From: Planctomycetota bacterium | Lineage (GTDB): Bacteria > Planctomycetota > Phycisphaerae > UBA1845 > CAIVHJ01 | NCBI GenBank assembly: GCA_022565195.1 | Contig: JADFJZ010000050.1 | Coordinates: 1 to 7,833, forward strand | Length of the DNA stretch: 7,833 bases | Direction of reading: 5' to 3' | Part shown: positions 1 to 5,932 of the stretch, one piece after another | Numbering within the stretch: position 1 is the stretch's first letter | Layout: each line of letters starts with the position of its first letter | Made by a program: the position numbers and the translations under genes | Notes under the pieces: generated by a model | What the model saw: the letters and a program-made list of their open reading frames with translations, nothing else | Database searches by the model: none | Told to the model about the DNA's origin: nothing

Positions 1-1
1 G

Positions 2-568
2 CTCAACAACAGCAGTTGCCAGGTCTACATGGGCATCCGCAAGGGCGAGAAGCTCGATTACATCGGCGACTTGATCTTCAGCTCGCGTTGGCCGGAGTTC
101 GACCACGAGCGCATGTGCGCCATGGACATCACCAGCCGCACCTTCAGCGTCTACTACGAGGACACCCGCCCTGGCCTCGGCCGCTACGCCGTGGTCTCCA
201 GCACCAACGCCAACTACCACGACTGGGCCGACCTCAACGACGACGAATACAACCAGGCCAAACGGCATCTGTGCGAAACCACGCTGGACCACCTCGAAAA
301 GTACATCCCCGACATCCGCGCCAAGCTCGACCACATCGAAGCCTCGACGCCGCGCACCTTCGAGCACTACACCCAGCAGGCCCTGGGCTCGACCTTCGGC
401 ACCAAGTTCGAGGGCCTGCAAGTCAGCATGGACCTGCCCAAACAGATCCCCGGCCTGTTCCACACCGGCAGCGTCGGCATCATCATGTCCGGCTGGCTGG
501 GGACGATCAATTACGGCATCATCGTCGCCAATGAAGTGGATTCGTTCTTGTATAGCCGGAAGCAGTAA
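2..568 (+). CDS. CrtI-like FAD-dependent oxidoreductase (phytoene desaturase / retinol saturase family), C-terminal part
   Basis: The open frame enters from the left edge (first codon at 2), so the N-terminal dinucleotide-binding fold is missing and about 188 C-terminal residues remain. The end reads [23 protein letters not shown] followed by [10 protein letters not shown], which fits the C-terminal FAD-contacting Gly-rich segment of CrtI/CrtISO-type flavoproteins (an 'LYxxG...PG...SG...A' pattern). Before it is [10 protein letters not shown], which parallels the 'TPRT' element of carotene isomerase and retinol saturase relatives. Known members desaturate, saturate or isomerise polyene chains using FAD. 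With a dehydratase, a FabI homologue and a phosphopantetheinyl transferase downstream, the inferred substrate is an acyl or polyene chain, not necessarily a carotenoid. The TAA stop (566-568) is supplied by a heptamer array, giving the C-terminus SRKQ. Family confidence is good; substrate is unknown. Confidence 0.75.
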   Translation, partial: LNNSSCQVYMGIRKGEKLDYIGDLIFSSRWPEFDHERMCAMDITSRTFSVYYEDTRPGLGRYAVVSSTNANYHDWADLNDDEYNQAKRHLCETTLDHLEKYIPDIRAKLDHIEASTPRTFEHYTQQALGSTFGTKFEGLQVSMDLPKQIPGLFHTGSVGIIMSGWLGTINYGIIVANEVDSFLYSRKQ

Positions 569-595
569 GTCGTAAGCAGTAAGCAAGCAGTGAGC
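560..595 (+). repeat. Tandem heptamer array AAGCAGT (array 1), over the stop codon
   Basis: Units AAGCAGT (560-566), AAGTCGT (567-573) and AAGCAGT (574-580) are followed by shortened copies AAGCA, AGCAGT and GAGC up to about 595. The array contains the oxidoreductase stop codon and fills most of the 44-base gap before the dehydratase gene. The same unit recurs at 2334-2361. Confidence 0.8.
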
Positions 596-612
596 GGCGT
601 GGAGCCTGGCGA

Positions 613-1089
613 GTGGACATGAACATCGAATCAGTCTTGCAGACCATCCCCCACCGTCCGCCGTTTCTGTTTGTGGACGAAGTGGTCGAGCTTGAGGAGC
701 AGCGCATCCGCACGCGCGTGCAGGCCGACCCGGCGGCGGAGTTCTTCAAAGGCCACTATCCCGACAATCCCGTGATGCCCGGCGTGCTGCTCTGCGAATG
801 CTGCTTCCAGGCCGGCGCCCTGCTGGTCGGTCACCACTTGAAATCCTTAGATAGCCCCCGGCATGCCGGGGGCACCGCCACAGACAATCACAGCACGCCC
901 GGCACCCCGGTGATCACACGCATCAAAGACGCCAAATTCAAACAAATCGTTCGGCCGGGCGCTGTACTCGACGTGGAAGTCGCCATCGATGAAAACGTGA
1001 ACGACGTTTTTTTCATGACCGGCCGCCTGCGGGTCGGCGGTAAACTGGTGCTCCGCGTGGAGTTCGCGGCGACGCTGGTGGACTCGTAG
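613..1089 (+). CDS. FabZ-like (3R)-hydroxyacyl-ACP dehydratase, hotdog fold
   Basis: The 158-residue product matches FabZ along its length. It has PHRPPFLFVDEV at residues 13-24 and then GHYPDNPVMPG at 47-57, followed by VLLCECCFQAGA. The expected catalytic pair is present: His48 and Glu62, with the same 14-residue spacing as in E. coli FabZ. The second half, from about residue 100 (VITRIKDAKFK), aligns to FabZ 'FAGIDEARFK'. The enzyme would dehydrate 3-hydroxyacyl-ACP to trans-2-enoyl-ACP in the cytosol. The loop at about 74-99 is some 14-17 residues longer than usual and carries a 20-bp palindrome in frame. The start is GTG at 613, with GGAG at 601-604 spaced by 8; ATG at 619 is a near-equal alternative. 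It could instead be a FabA/FabZ-like specialised dehydratase tied to the local pathway. Confidence 0.88.
   Translation: MDMNIESVLQTIPHRPPFLFVDEVVELEEQRIRTRVQADPAAEFFKGHYPDNPVMPGVLLCECCFQAGALLVGHHLKSLDSPRHAGGTATDNHSTPGTPVITRIKDAKFKQIVRPGAVLDVEVAIDENVNDVFFMTGRLRVGGKLVLRVEFAATLVDS
854..873. repeat. Perfect 20-bp palindrome inside the dehydratase gene
   Basis: Bases 854-863 (GCCCCCGGCA) are followed immediately by their exact reverse complement at 864-873. The palindrome is in frame and codes for SPRHAGG (residues 81-87), in the loop that is longer than in typical FabZ. The flanking low-complexity codons (residues 88-99, rich in T, H, P and G) may belong to the same inserted segment. It looks like a mobile palindromic repeat that landed in a tolerant loop; copy number elsewhere cannot be seen here. 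Confidence 0.8.
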
Positions 1090-1120
1090 GCGCATGGCGG
1101 TGTTCGCGAACATCGCTGTG

Positions 1121-1179
1121 CTGTAGCGGCCGACGTCTTGTCGGCCGGGGTCCGGCCAGCGAGCCGCAGGCCGCTACAG
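1121..1179. repeat. Inverted-repeat element with internal hairpin, intergenic
   Basis: CTGTAGCGGCC at 1121-1131 is perfectly repeated in inverse at 1169-1179. Inside it, CGGCCGAC (1127-1134) pairs with GTCGGCCG (1140-1147) across a 5-base loop. The element fills most of the gap between the dehydratase and membrane protein genes and ends 10 bases before the ATG. There is no T-tract, so it is more like a dispersed palindromic repeat than an intrinsic terminator, although the transcript could fold here. Confidence 0.7.
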
Positions 1180-1189
1180 AAGTGTTGAC

Positions 1190-2356
1190 ATGGAACTGAG
1201 ACGATTACTCTTGCGCATCATGCTGTGGTCGCTGGGCTTTGCGGCGCTGACCGGCGTGGGTGCGATCCTCCTGCAAGGCGGTGACCTGACCTGGCGTGTC
1301 GTCGCTACGGGTTTGGTCACGGCGGCGGCGGCGGGCCTACTGATGGCCTGCTCCAAAATGGTCGATCGCGAAAAGACCCGTTCGGCCGGCCTACTGGGCA
1401 TGTGCGGTGTCATCGCCGAGTTCGTCATGGCGCTGCTGATGATCTGGGAGGCGATCCAAGCGCTGTTCGGCGTAAATATGGAACGACGCGTCGGCCTGAC
1501 CATGCTGCACGTCGGCCTGTGCCTCCCCGTTGCCGTCGTCCTGCTACAGCAGATTCAACGGGAGCGCACGCGCTGGCTGGCGCGCGTGGGAGCTGTGCTC
1601 TGTGCGATCGTGCTGGCCCTTCTGCTTGTCGGTGTGTGGAATCCGACGCGCTGGCCTCGGTTCGATTACGATTGGTGGAAAAGCGCCGGCGCGGTCAGCA
1701 TCTATGGCTTGCTCGTCGTGCTGTGTCTGGTCGATGCCGGCACGCCGCGCTGGCGGAGGTGGCGGTGGATGGGCGTAGCCGCCGCCGGCGTTGCAGCAAC
1801 CATGTGGTTGTACGACATTTGGATTGGGTCGGGCAGCGATCCGGGTTTTGTGATCTTCGTCACGCTCACTTGCGCCGCAGCCGTAATCGCGCACGCCAGT
1901 CTGGCGTCGCTCTGTCCGCTCGCATCGGGGCAACGCTGGATGTTGTGGGGCACGGTCGCCGCAGCCACGCTCACCGCAGGACTCGTCGACCTCGTGATCG
2001 CGGGCGATCGTTTGCTGCAGCTCGGGCGGTATGAGACCTCGTTTCTCTGGCGAGGCATAGGCGCATCGGGGATACTGGCCGGCTGTGGCACGCTGGCGCT
2101 GGTCGTGCTCGCGGCGCTCAACCGCGAAATCGACTACGAGCCGGGCTCAAAGGAGATGCTGTCCCTCTTCTTGACCTGTCCGCGCTGCGGCAAGAAGCAG
2201 AACGTGGCGATCGGCGAAGCCAACTGCGTGGCCTGCGATCTACGAATCTCGACGCGAATCGAGGAGCCACGGTGTAGGAAATGCGGCTATTTGCTGTACA
2301 AGTTGACCTCCGACCGCTGCCCAGAGTGTGGGGAAGTAGTAAACAGTAAGCAGTAG
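1190..2356 (+). CDS. Polytopic membrane protein with two C-terminal zinc ribbons, function unknown
   Basis: This 388-residue protein has about ten hydrophobic segments, near residues 8-28, 36-54, 67-93, 103-120, 129-150, 166-183, 193-212, 219-241, 250-271 and 286-310. A soluble tail carries two four-cysteine ribbons: C330xxC333 with C346xxC349, and C362xxCG with C377PECG. The second has the form CRKCGYLLYKLTSDRCPECG, a zinc ribbon type seen very often in planctomycete membrane proteins. I recognise no enzymatic motif. It would sit in the cytoplasmic membrane; which side the zinc tail faces is not certain. It lies between two lipid-synthesis genes in the same direction, so a role in that locus (scaffold, transport or regulation) is possible but unproven. 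The TAG stop falls in a heptamer array, so the last residues (NSKQ) are repeat-encoded. The start is ATG at 1190, with only a weak ribosome binding site. Confidence 0.8.
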   Translation: MELRRLLLRIMLWSLGFAALTGVGAILLQGGDLTWRVVATGLVTAAAAGLLMACSKMVDREKTRSAGLLGMCGVIAEFVMALLMIWEAIQALFGVNMERRVGLTMLHVGLCLPVAVVLLQQIQRERTRWLARVGAVLCAIVLALLLVGVWNPTRWPRFDYDWWKSAGAVSIYGLLVVLCLVDAGTPRWRRWRWMGVAAAGVAATMWLYDIWIGSGSDPGFVIFVTLTCAAAVIAHASLASLCPLASGQRWMLWGTVAAATLTAGLVDLVIAGDRLLQLGRYETSFLWRGIGASGILAGCGTLALVVLAALNREIDYEPGSKEMLSLFLTCPRCGKKQNVAIGEANCVACDLRISTRIEEPRCRKCGYLLYKLTSDRCPECGEVVNSKQ

Positions 2357-2361
2357 GCAGC
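2334..2361 (+). repeat. Tandem heptamer array AAGCAGT (array 2), over the stop codon
   Basis: Four consecutive seven-base units: AAGTAGT (2334-2340), AAACAGT (2341-2347), AAGCAGT (2348-2354) and AGGCAGC (2355-2361), with a decayed continuation AGGTATT. It is the same family as the array at 560-595, in the same orientation to its gene. The TAG stop of the membrane protein (2354-2356) is inside it. Confidence 0.8.
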
Positions 2362-2507
2362 AGGTATTGGGTAGCAGACGGCTTGCGGGAAACGGGGCGC
2401 GCTATTCTCTCTACAAAAACTGGCGATCGGGTGCGAAGTCGTTTAGATAGGGTTAGCCCAGAGCGGGGACTGTTTGCGCCCGCTCGGCTCGCCCGTGTGG
2501 ACACGAA

Positions 2508-2538
2508 TTGACGTATGTCGTTGGGACATCAATGTATT
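2508..2538 (+). promoter_or_regulatory. Possible weak promoter ahead of the FabI-like gene
   Basis: The 268-base gap 2357-2624 holds the tail of heptamer array 2, a small GC hairpin (GAGCGGG at 2461-2467 with CCCGCTC at 2479-2485) and TTGACG at 2508-2513, which resembles a -35 box. The only -10-like sequence downstream is TGTATT at 2533-2538, with a long 19-base spacer. A separate promoter for this gene is plausible because of the long gap, but the boxes are weak. Confidence 0.2.
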
Positions 2539-2624
2539 ACCAAACGAAGCCAAACTTAGGCAAGCCGGGCAAGATGGGTAAACTGCTGTCCGGCTAGCGT
2601 GGGTGAGGCTGTGGAGATCGGCGA

Positions 2625-3482
2625 TTGGGCTTCCTGAACCTCGAAAACAAGACGGTATTGGTCCTCGGCGTGGCCAACAAGCGTAGCGTGGCGTATCACG
2701 TGGGTCGCGTGCTGGAGGAGGCTGGCGCGCGTGTGATTTACAGCGTGCGTTCGCCCGAGCGCAAAGACAGTCTCGCCACACTGCTCGCCGATCGGGATGT
2801 TTACGTCTGTGACGTCGAGCACGAGGACCAAATCACGAATCTGGCGGAGCAGGTCCGCGCCAAGCACCCCAAGATTCACGGGATCGTCCATTCAATCGCG
2901 TTCGCCAATTACGAAGATTTCTCCGGCAAGTTTCACGAAGTCAGCAGGAAGAACTTCCTGCAAGCAGTGGATGTCAGTTGCTATTCGCTGATCGCCGTCG
3001 CCAATGCGTTCAAAGACTTGCTCGACGAGCACGCCGGCGTGGTGACCATCTCGATTTCGACCGCGCACATGGCGGCGGAAAGCTACGGCTACATGGCCCC
3101 CGCCAAGGCGGCGCTGGATTCGACGGTCACGTTCCTGGCCAAGTCGTTCAGCCGATTCTCGAAGGTGCGCTTCAATGCCGTCTGCGCCGGCCTGCTCAAG
3201 ACCAGCGCCTCAGCCGGCATCCCGGACTACATGGACAACTACCTCTACGCCGAGCAAGCGACGTTCCGCAAACAAGCCCTGACCTGCGAGGAGGTGGCCA
3301 ACGTCGCGGCGTTCCTGCTCAGCGAGCGCGCCAGCGGCATCAACGCCCAAGGCATCGTCACCGACGCCGGCATGGGCAAGAACTACTTCGATGCAGATAT
3401 CGTCAAACACACGACGCAAGCGATATGGCCGACCATCAAGGAAGAGGAAAGAGGAAAGAGAAAAGAGAAAAGAGAAAAATGA
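2625..3482 (+). CDS. FabI-like enoyl-ACP reductase homologue (SDR superfamily), divergent active site
   Basis: The N-terminus [20 protein letters not shown] followed by SVAY is strikingly like E. coli FabI ([22 protein letters not shown]) and forms the NAD(P)-binding turn. The active-site Tyr and Lys keep FabI spacing: Y154 and K161 (YGYMAPAK). The proximal tyrosine of FabI (Tyr146 in E. coli, ten residues earlier) is replaced by Ile144, and the usual VDGG near the end reads [10 protein letters not shown]. The family reduces enoyl-ACP; given these changes it may use an unusual substrate or reaction in the local acyl pathway. The start is TTG at 2625, supported by GGAG at 2613-2616 (spacing 8) and by the MGFL match. 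At 285 residues it is about 20 longer than usual; the basic tail [10 protein letters not shown] is encoded by a heptamer array. Confidence 0.85.
   Translation: MGFLNLENKTVLVLGVANKRSVAYHVGRVLEEAGARVIYSVRSPERKDSLATLLADRDVYVCDVEHEDQITNLAEQVRAKHPKIHGIVHSIAFANYEDFSGKFHEVSRKNFLQAVDVSCYSLIAVANAFKDLLDEHAGVVTISISTAHMAAESYGYMAPAKAALDSTVTFLAKSFSRFSKVRFNAVCAGLLKTSASAGIPDYMDNYLYAEQATFRKQALTCEEVANVAAFLLSERASGINAQGIVTDAGMGKNYFDADIVKHTTQAIWPTIKEEERGKRKEKREK
3444..3478 (+). repeat. Tandem heptamer array GAGRAAA, coding the FabI-like tail
   Basis: Five exact seven-base steps: GAGGAAA (3444-3450), GAGGAAA (3451-3457), then GAGAAAA three times (3458-3478). All five units lie in the coding frame and give the charged C-terminal tail, and the TGA stop follows at 3480-3482. 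Confidence 0.88.
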
Positions 3483-3532
3483 GAACTTCGGAGACAGATA
3501 TCATGCTGTGGAGTTCCCGTCGTTCGCTGCGT

Positions 3533-3588
3533 CTGCTAAACGGCCAAGCCACATCGAGAGACGCTGGCCGTGGCTTGCCGTTTAGCAG
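3533..3588. repeat. Long inverted repeat between FabI-like and transferase genes
   Basis: The left arm 3533-3552 (CTGCTAAACGGCCAAGCCAC) is repeated in inverse at 3570-3588 with a single extra C in the left arm. The loop is 17 bases (3553-3569). It lies in the 190-base gap between two genes of the same direction. There is no T-tract after it. It may be a dispersed repeat, or an RNA hairpin that protects or separates the two messages. Confidence 0.75.
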
Positions 3589-3672
3589 CCGCTCAACTGT
3601 CGTTCGGTTCTCGTTCTCTGATTGGGTCGCAAGCAAGGGACGCCAGAGTACGAGTTCCGCACAAATTGCAGC

Positions 3673-4242
3673 ATGATCATCCGGCCCATACTAACACCTA
3701 TTGCTATCGTCGATTCACTCAGTGGGCGCGAGAAGCTCGAGCGGCAGCGCTCGACCGCTCGGCGGGCGCTGTCGATGTGCGCGGAGCAGTGTGGTGTGCC
3801 GGACGGGCCTTGGGAACAGGATGCGAATCGGGTGCCGCTGCCGAACGACGGGTGGTATTGGTCGATCTCGCACAAGCCGCTGCTGGCCGGTGCCGTGATT
3901 TCGGAAGAGCCGGTGGGGATCGACATCGAGCACATCAAGCCGCGCGGGCGCGAGGATCTGTGGGATCGGCTGGCGAATGCGGGCGAATGGAAAGTCGCGG
4001 GCGAGCGCTCGTGGGAGATGTTCTTTCGGCTGTGGACGGCCAAGGAAGCAACGCTCAAAGCCAACAGTCGCGGCATCGGCGGCTTCGAGGAGTGCCGCAT
4101 CGTGGCCGTGCCGGACAGTACGCACATCGAATGCGAATACGGCGGGCAACAATGGCACATCGAGCAATACTATCACGCCGAGCACATCGCAGCCGTAACG
4201 GCGGGAAGCCTCGACGTAGAGTGGCACTTGGAGGAATTATGA
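3673..4242 (+). CDS. Sfp-type 4'-phosphopantetheinyl transferase
   Basis: The 189-residue product carries the superfamily signature: VGIDIE at residues 81-86 and, about 35 residues later, WTAKEATLK (121-129). Asp84, Glu86 and Glu125 are the expected magnesium ligands and Lys129 the conserved lysine. WSISHKP at 63-69 matches the 'SxSH' element that contacts coenzyme A. It would transfer phosphopantetheine from CoA to a serine of an acyl carrier protein, in the cytosol. Length and motif spacing fit Sfp/Gsp-type enzymes more than AcpS, suggesting service to the secondary or specialised carrier protein of this locus. The start is ATG at 3673; an in-frame TTG at 3622 would add 17 poorly conserved residues. 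No clear ribosome binding site precedes the ATG. The TGA stop is in the first units of a GAATTAY heptamer array. Confidence 0.88.
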   Translation: MIIRPILTPIAIVDSLSGREKLERQRSTARRALSMCAEQCGVPDGPWEQDANRVPLPNDGWYWSISHKPLLAGAVISEEPVGIDIEHIKPRGREDLWDRLANAGEWKVAGERSWEMFFRLWTAKEATLKANSRGIGGFEECRIVAVPDSTHIECEYGGQQWHIEQYYHAEHIAAVTAGSLDVEWHLEEL

Positions 4243-4268
4243 ATTACGAATTATGAATTACGAATTAC
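4234..4268 (+). repeat. Tandem heptamer array GAATTAY (left arm)
   Basis: Five seven-base units: GAATTAT (4234-4240), GAATTAC (4241-4247), GAATTAT (4248-4254), GAATTAC (4255-4261) and GAATTAC (4262-4268). The stop codon of the transferase (4240-4242) spans the first two units. The stretch is sharply AT-rich compared with its GC-rich surroundings. Confidence 0.9.
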
Positions 4269-4327
4269 GAAAAAAGAAGCGCTTGTCGCGCGGGATTTCG
4301 TAATTCATAATTCGTAATTCGTAATTT
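4241..4327. terminator. Long hairpin of facing heptamer arrays, probable bidirectional terminator
   Basis: Bases 4241-4272 pair with 4296-4327: 29 of 32 positions are complementary, and two of the other three are G-U pairs in the plus-strand RNA. The loop (4273-4295) contains a small GCGC/GCGC pairing. It lies exactly between the converging transferase and pyruvate kinase genes, which suits a two-way transcription end or RNA-stability element. The stem is AT-rich and very long, unlike a typical compact GC-rich intrinsic terminator, so the function is an inference from position. Confidence 0.55.
4300..4327 (-). repeat. Tandem heptamer array GAATTAY (right arm, minus strand)
   Basis: Four seven-base units on the plus strand as GTAATTC, ATAATTC, GTAATTC and GTAATTT. 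Read on the minus strand this is the same GAATTAY family directly after the pyruvate kinase stop (TAA at 4328-4326), so the array keeps the same orientation relative to its gene as the left arm does to the transferase gene. Confidence 0.88.
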
Positions 4328-5750
4328 AGCCTTGGCCAACGGTGTGGATCAGGAGTGCGTTGTTGCCGCCGGTCTGCTGGTAGTGGGTGCCGGCGATGAC
4401 GATGACGGTGTCGCCGGGAGTGACCCAGCCGTTGTCGAGCAGCGTGCGATCGAGGCAGGCGAGCATGTCCGCAGTATCCTGCGGCGCCGGGCTCATAACG
4501 GAGATCACGCCGTAGTTGAGGGCCAGCTTGTTGAGCGTGCGGGGGTTGTCGGTCAGGGCGATGATCGGCTGGCGGAAACGGTGTTTGCTGAGCAGCCGGG
4601 CGCTGTTGCCGCTGCGGGTCCACACGGCAACCAACGGCGGATCGAGGCTGTCAGCCAGCGTCTTGGCACTGTGGGCCAGGGAAGACGTCCGCTTCAGTTC
4701 ACGGTGTTCGATGGTCGCCAGCGGCGGCTGGGGCGTTTGGTTGAGATAGGCTTCGGTCTTTTCGCAGATGTTCTGCAAGACCGTCACCGCCTGAGCGGGA
4801 TACTCGCCGATGGCGCTCTCGGCCGAGAGCATGACGGCGTCGGCGGTGTCGAGAATGGCATTGGCCACATCGCTGACTTCCGCCCGCGTGGGCGTCGGCG
4901 AAGTCACCATGCTCTGCAACATCTCGGTGGCGATGATGACCGCTTTGCCTGCGGCCTGGCAGCGAACAGTGATGTGCTTCTGAAGCGGCGGCACCTCAGC
5001 CAGTTCCATCTCGACGCCCAGGTCCCCGCGCGCAACGAGGATGCCGTCGGACTGATCGATGATGTCGTCGAGATGCTCGATGGCCTGGGGCTTCTCGATC
5101 TTGGGAATGACGGCGATGTCGCTGCCGGCATCACGGAGTCTCTTGCGTAAGGCCCGAACGTCGTCTGGGTGCCGGACGAATGAGATCGCGAGGTAATCGA
5201 CCTGCTGCTCGATGGCCCATTCAAGATCGATGAGGTCCTTCGGCGTGAGGGAAGGGACGTTCAGATCCGTGTCCGGCAGGTTGATGCCTTTGTGGCTGGA
5301 CAGCGGGCCGCCGTGGAGGCAGCGACAGACGATGCTGTCGGCAGCCTTCGATTCGACGCGCATCTGGATGTGGCCGTCGTTGATCAATACGCGCTGACCG
5401 ATCTGAACGTCGTCCAGCATGCCGGGCCAAGTGGTGCTCACGCGGCGATGGTCGCCGACAATCGGCTCGCGCTGGATCACGAGTTCGTCGCCGCTGCGAA
5501 TCGGTTCGCAGCCGGGCTGAACCTCGCCGATGCGGATCTTCGGCCCGGCCAAATCGCCCATCACAGCGACGGCAGCATCCCGCTCAGCAGCCAGGCGGCG
5601 GATGCAGTCGAGGACTTGCTTGTGTTCGGCGAGTGTGCCGTGCGAGAAGTTCAGGCGGAACACATCGACACCGCCGTCGATCATCGCGCCGAGCATCTCC
5701 GCCGAACTCGAAGCAGGCCCAACGGTAGCAATCGTCTTGGTCTTGATCAC
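4326..5750 (-). CDS. pyk: Pyruvate kinase
   Basis: The 474-residue product has the normal family length and all landmarks. KTKTIATVGPAS opens the barrel, RLNFSHG at 32-38 and DLAGPKIRIG at 66-75 bind ATP and substrate, and LPDTDLNVPSLTPKD at 158-172 follows the B domain. The active-site strand VIPKIEKPQAIEHLDDI carries Lys217 and Glu219, and ARGDLGVE holds Asp243, the second metal ligand. TSPTPTRAEVSDVANAILD and MLSAESAIGEYP complete the barrel before the C-terminal regulatory domain. It converts phosphoenolpyruvate and ADP to pyruvate and ATP at the end of glycolysis, in the cytosol. The start is GTG at 5750; an in-frame TAG four codons upstream rules out any earlier start. It converges on the transferase gene and diverges from the exported protein gene, so it is its own transcription unit. 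Confidence 0.96.
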   Translation of the reverse strand: MIKTKTIATVGPASSSAEMLGAMIDGGVDVFRLNFSHGTLAEHKQVLDCIRRLAAERDAAVAVMGDLAGPKIRIGEVQPGCEPIRSGDELVIQREPIVGDHRRVSTTWPGMLDDVQIGQRVLINDGHIQMRVESKAADSIVCRCLHGGPLSSHKGINLPDTDLNVPSLTPKDLIDLEWAIEQQVDYLAISFVRHPDDVRALRKRLRDAGSDIAVIPKIEKPQAIEHLDDIIDQSDGILVARGDLGVEMELAEVPPLQKHITVRCQAAGKAVIIATEMLQSMVTSPTPTRAEVSDVANAILDTADAVMLSAESAIGEYPAQAVTVLQNICEKTEAYLNQTPQPPLATIEHRELKRTSSLAHSAKTLADSLDPPLVAVWTRSGNSARLLSKHRFRQPIIALTDNPRTLNKLALNYGVISVMSPAPQDTADMLACLDRTLLDNGWVTPGDTVIVIAGTHYQQTGGNNALLIHTVGQG

Positions 5751-5871
5751 GCGGGCATTCTAGCTGCCCCACGCGGCATTGGCAAAAGAGAGCGACTCCG
5801 GCGAATGAATGACCAGTCTCCTGCAACCCGCAATATAGGACCGTGTATGAGTATGAGAAGGTGGTGGTTTC

Positions 5872-5896
5872 GATGACGCGGTATTCGCGTGTCATC
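5872..5896. promoter_or_regulatory. Inverted repeat in the divergent intergenic region
   Basis: The 182-base gap between pyruvate kinase and the exported protein contains GATGACGCG (5872-5880), a 5-base loop and CGCGTGTCATC (5886-5896), which pair apart from a two-base bulge. It lies 37 bases before the exported protein's ATG and could be an operator or a leader hairpin. The gap also holds TATATT on the minus strand (5837-5832), a possible -10 box for pyruvate kinase without a convincing -35. Confidence 0.35.
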
Positions 5897-5932
5897 CAGG
5901 CGCTGTGCATCAGCACGAGAAGGAGTTGAATC

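Noticed and set aside
16..534. Overlapping plus-strand frame of 172 codons across the oxidoreductase end
   Set aside because: The translation is very rich in Arg, His and Pro, typical of an out-of-frame read of GC-rich DNA, while the other frame shows a clear flavoenzyme end.
560..595. CRISPR-like or other array with spacers
   Set aside because: Units are seven bases with no unique spacers between them, so this is a simple tandem repeat.
2461..2485. Seven-bp hairpin as a terminator after the membrane protein gene
   Set aside because: The stem is short, the loop is 11 bases and no T-tract follows; such hairpins are frequent in GC-rich DNA.
3622..3672. Upstream TTG start for the phosphopantetheinyl transferase
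   Set aside because: It adds 17 residues with no family resemblance and has no ribosome binding site; ATG at 3673 gives a normal length.
3715..4227. Antisense frame of 170 codons opposite the phosphopantetheinyl transferase
   Set aside because: It is a shadow of the transferase gene, which has the VGID and WxxKE motifs in the correct frame; there is no ribosome binding site or family match.
4332..5150. Long plus-strand open frame (272 codons) opposite pyruvate kinase
   Set aside because: It lies fully antisense to a gene with all pyruvate kinase motifs. Long antisense frames are expected in GC-rich coding DNA, and the translation resembles no family I know.
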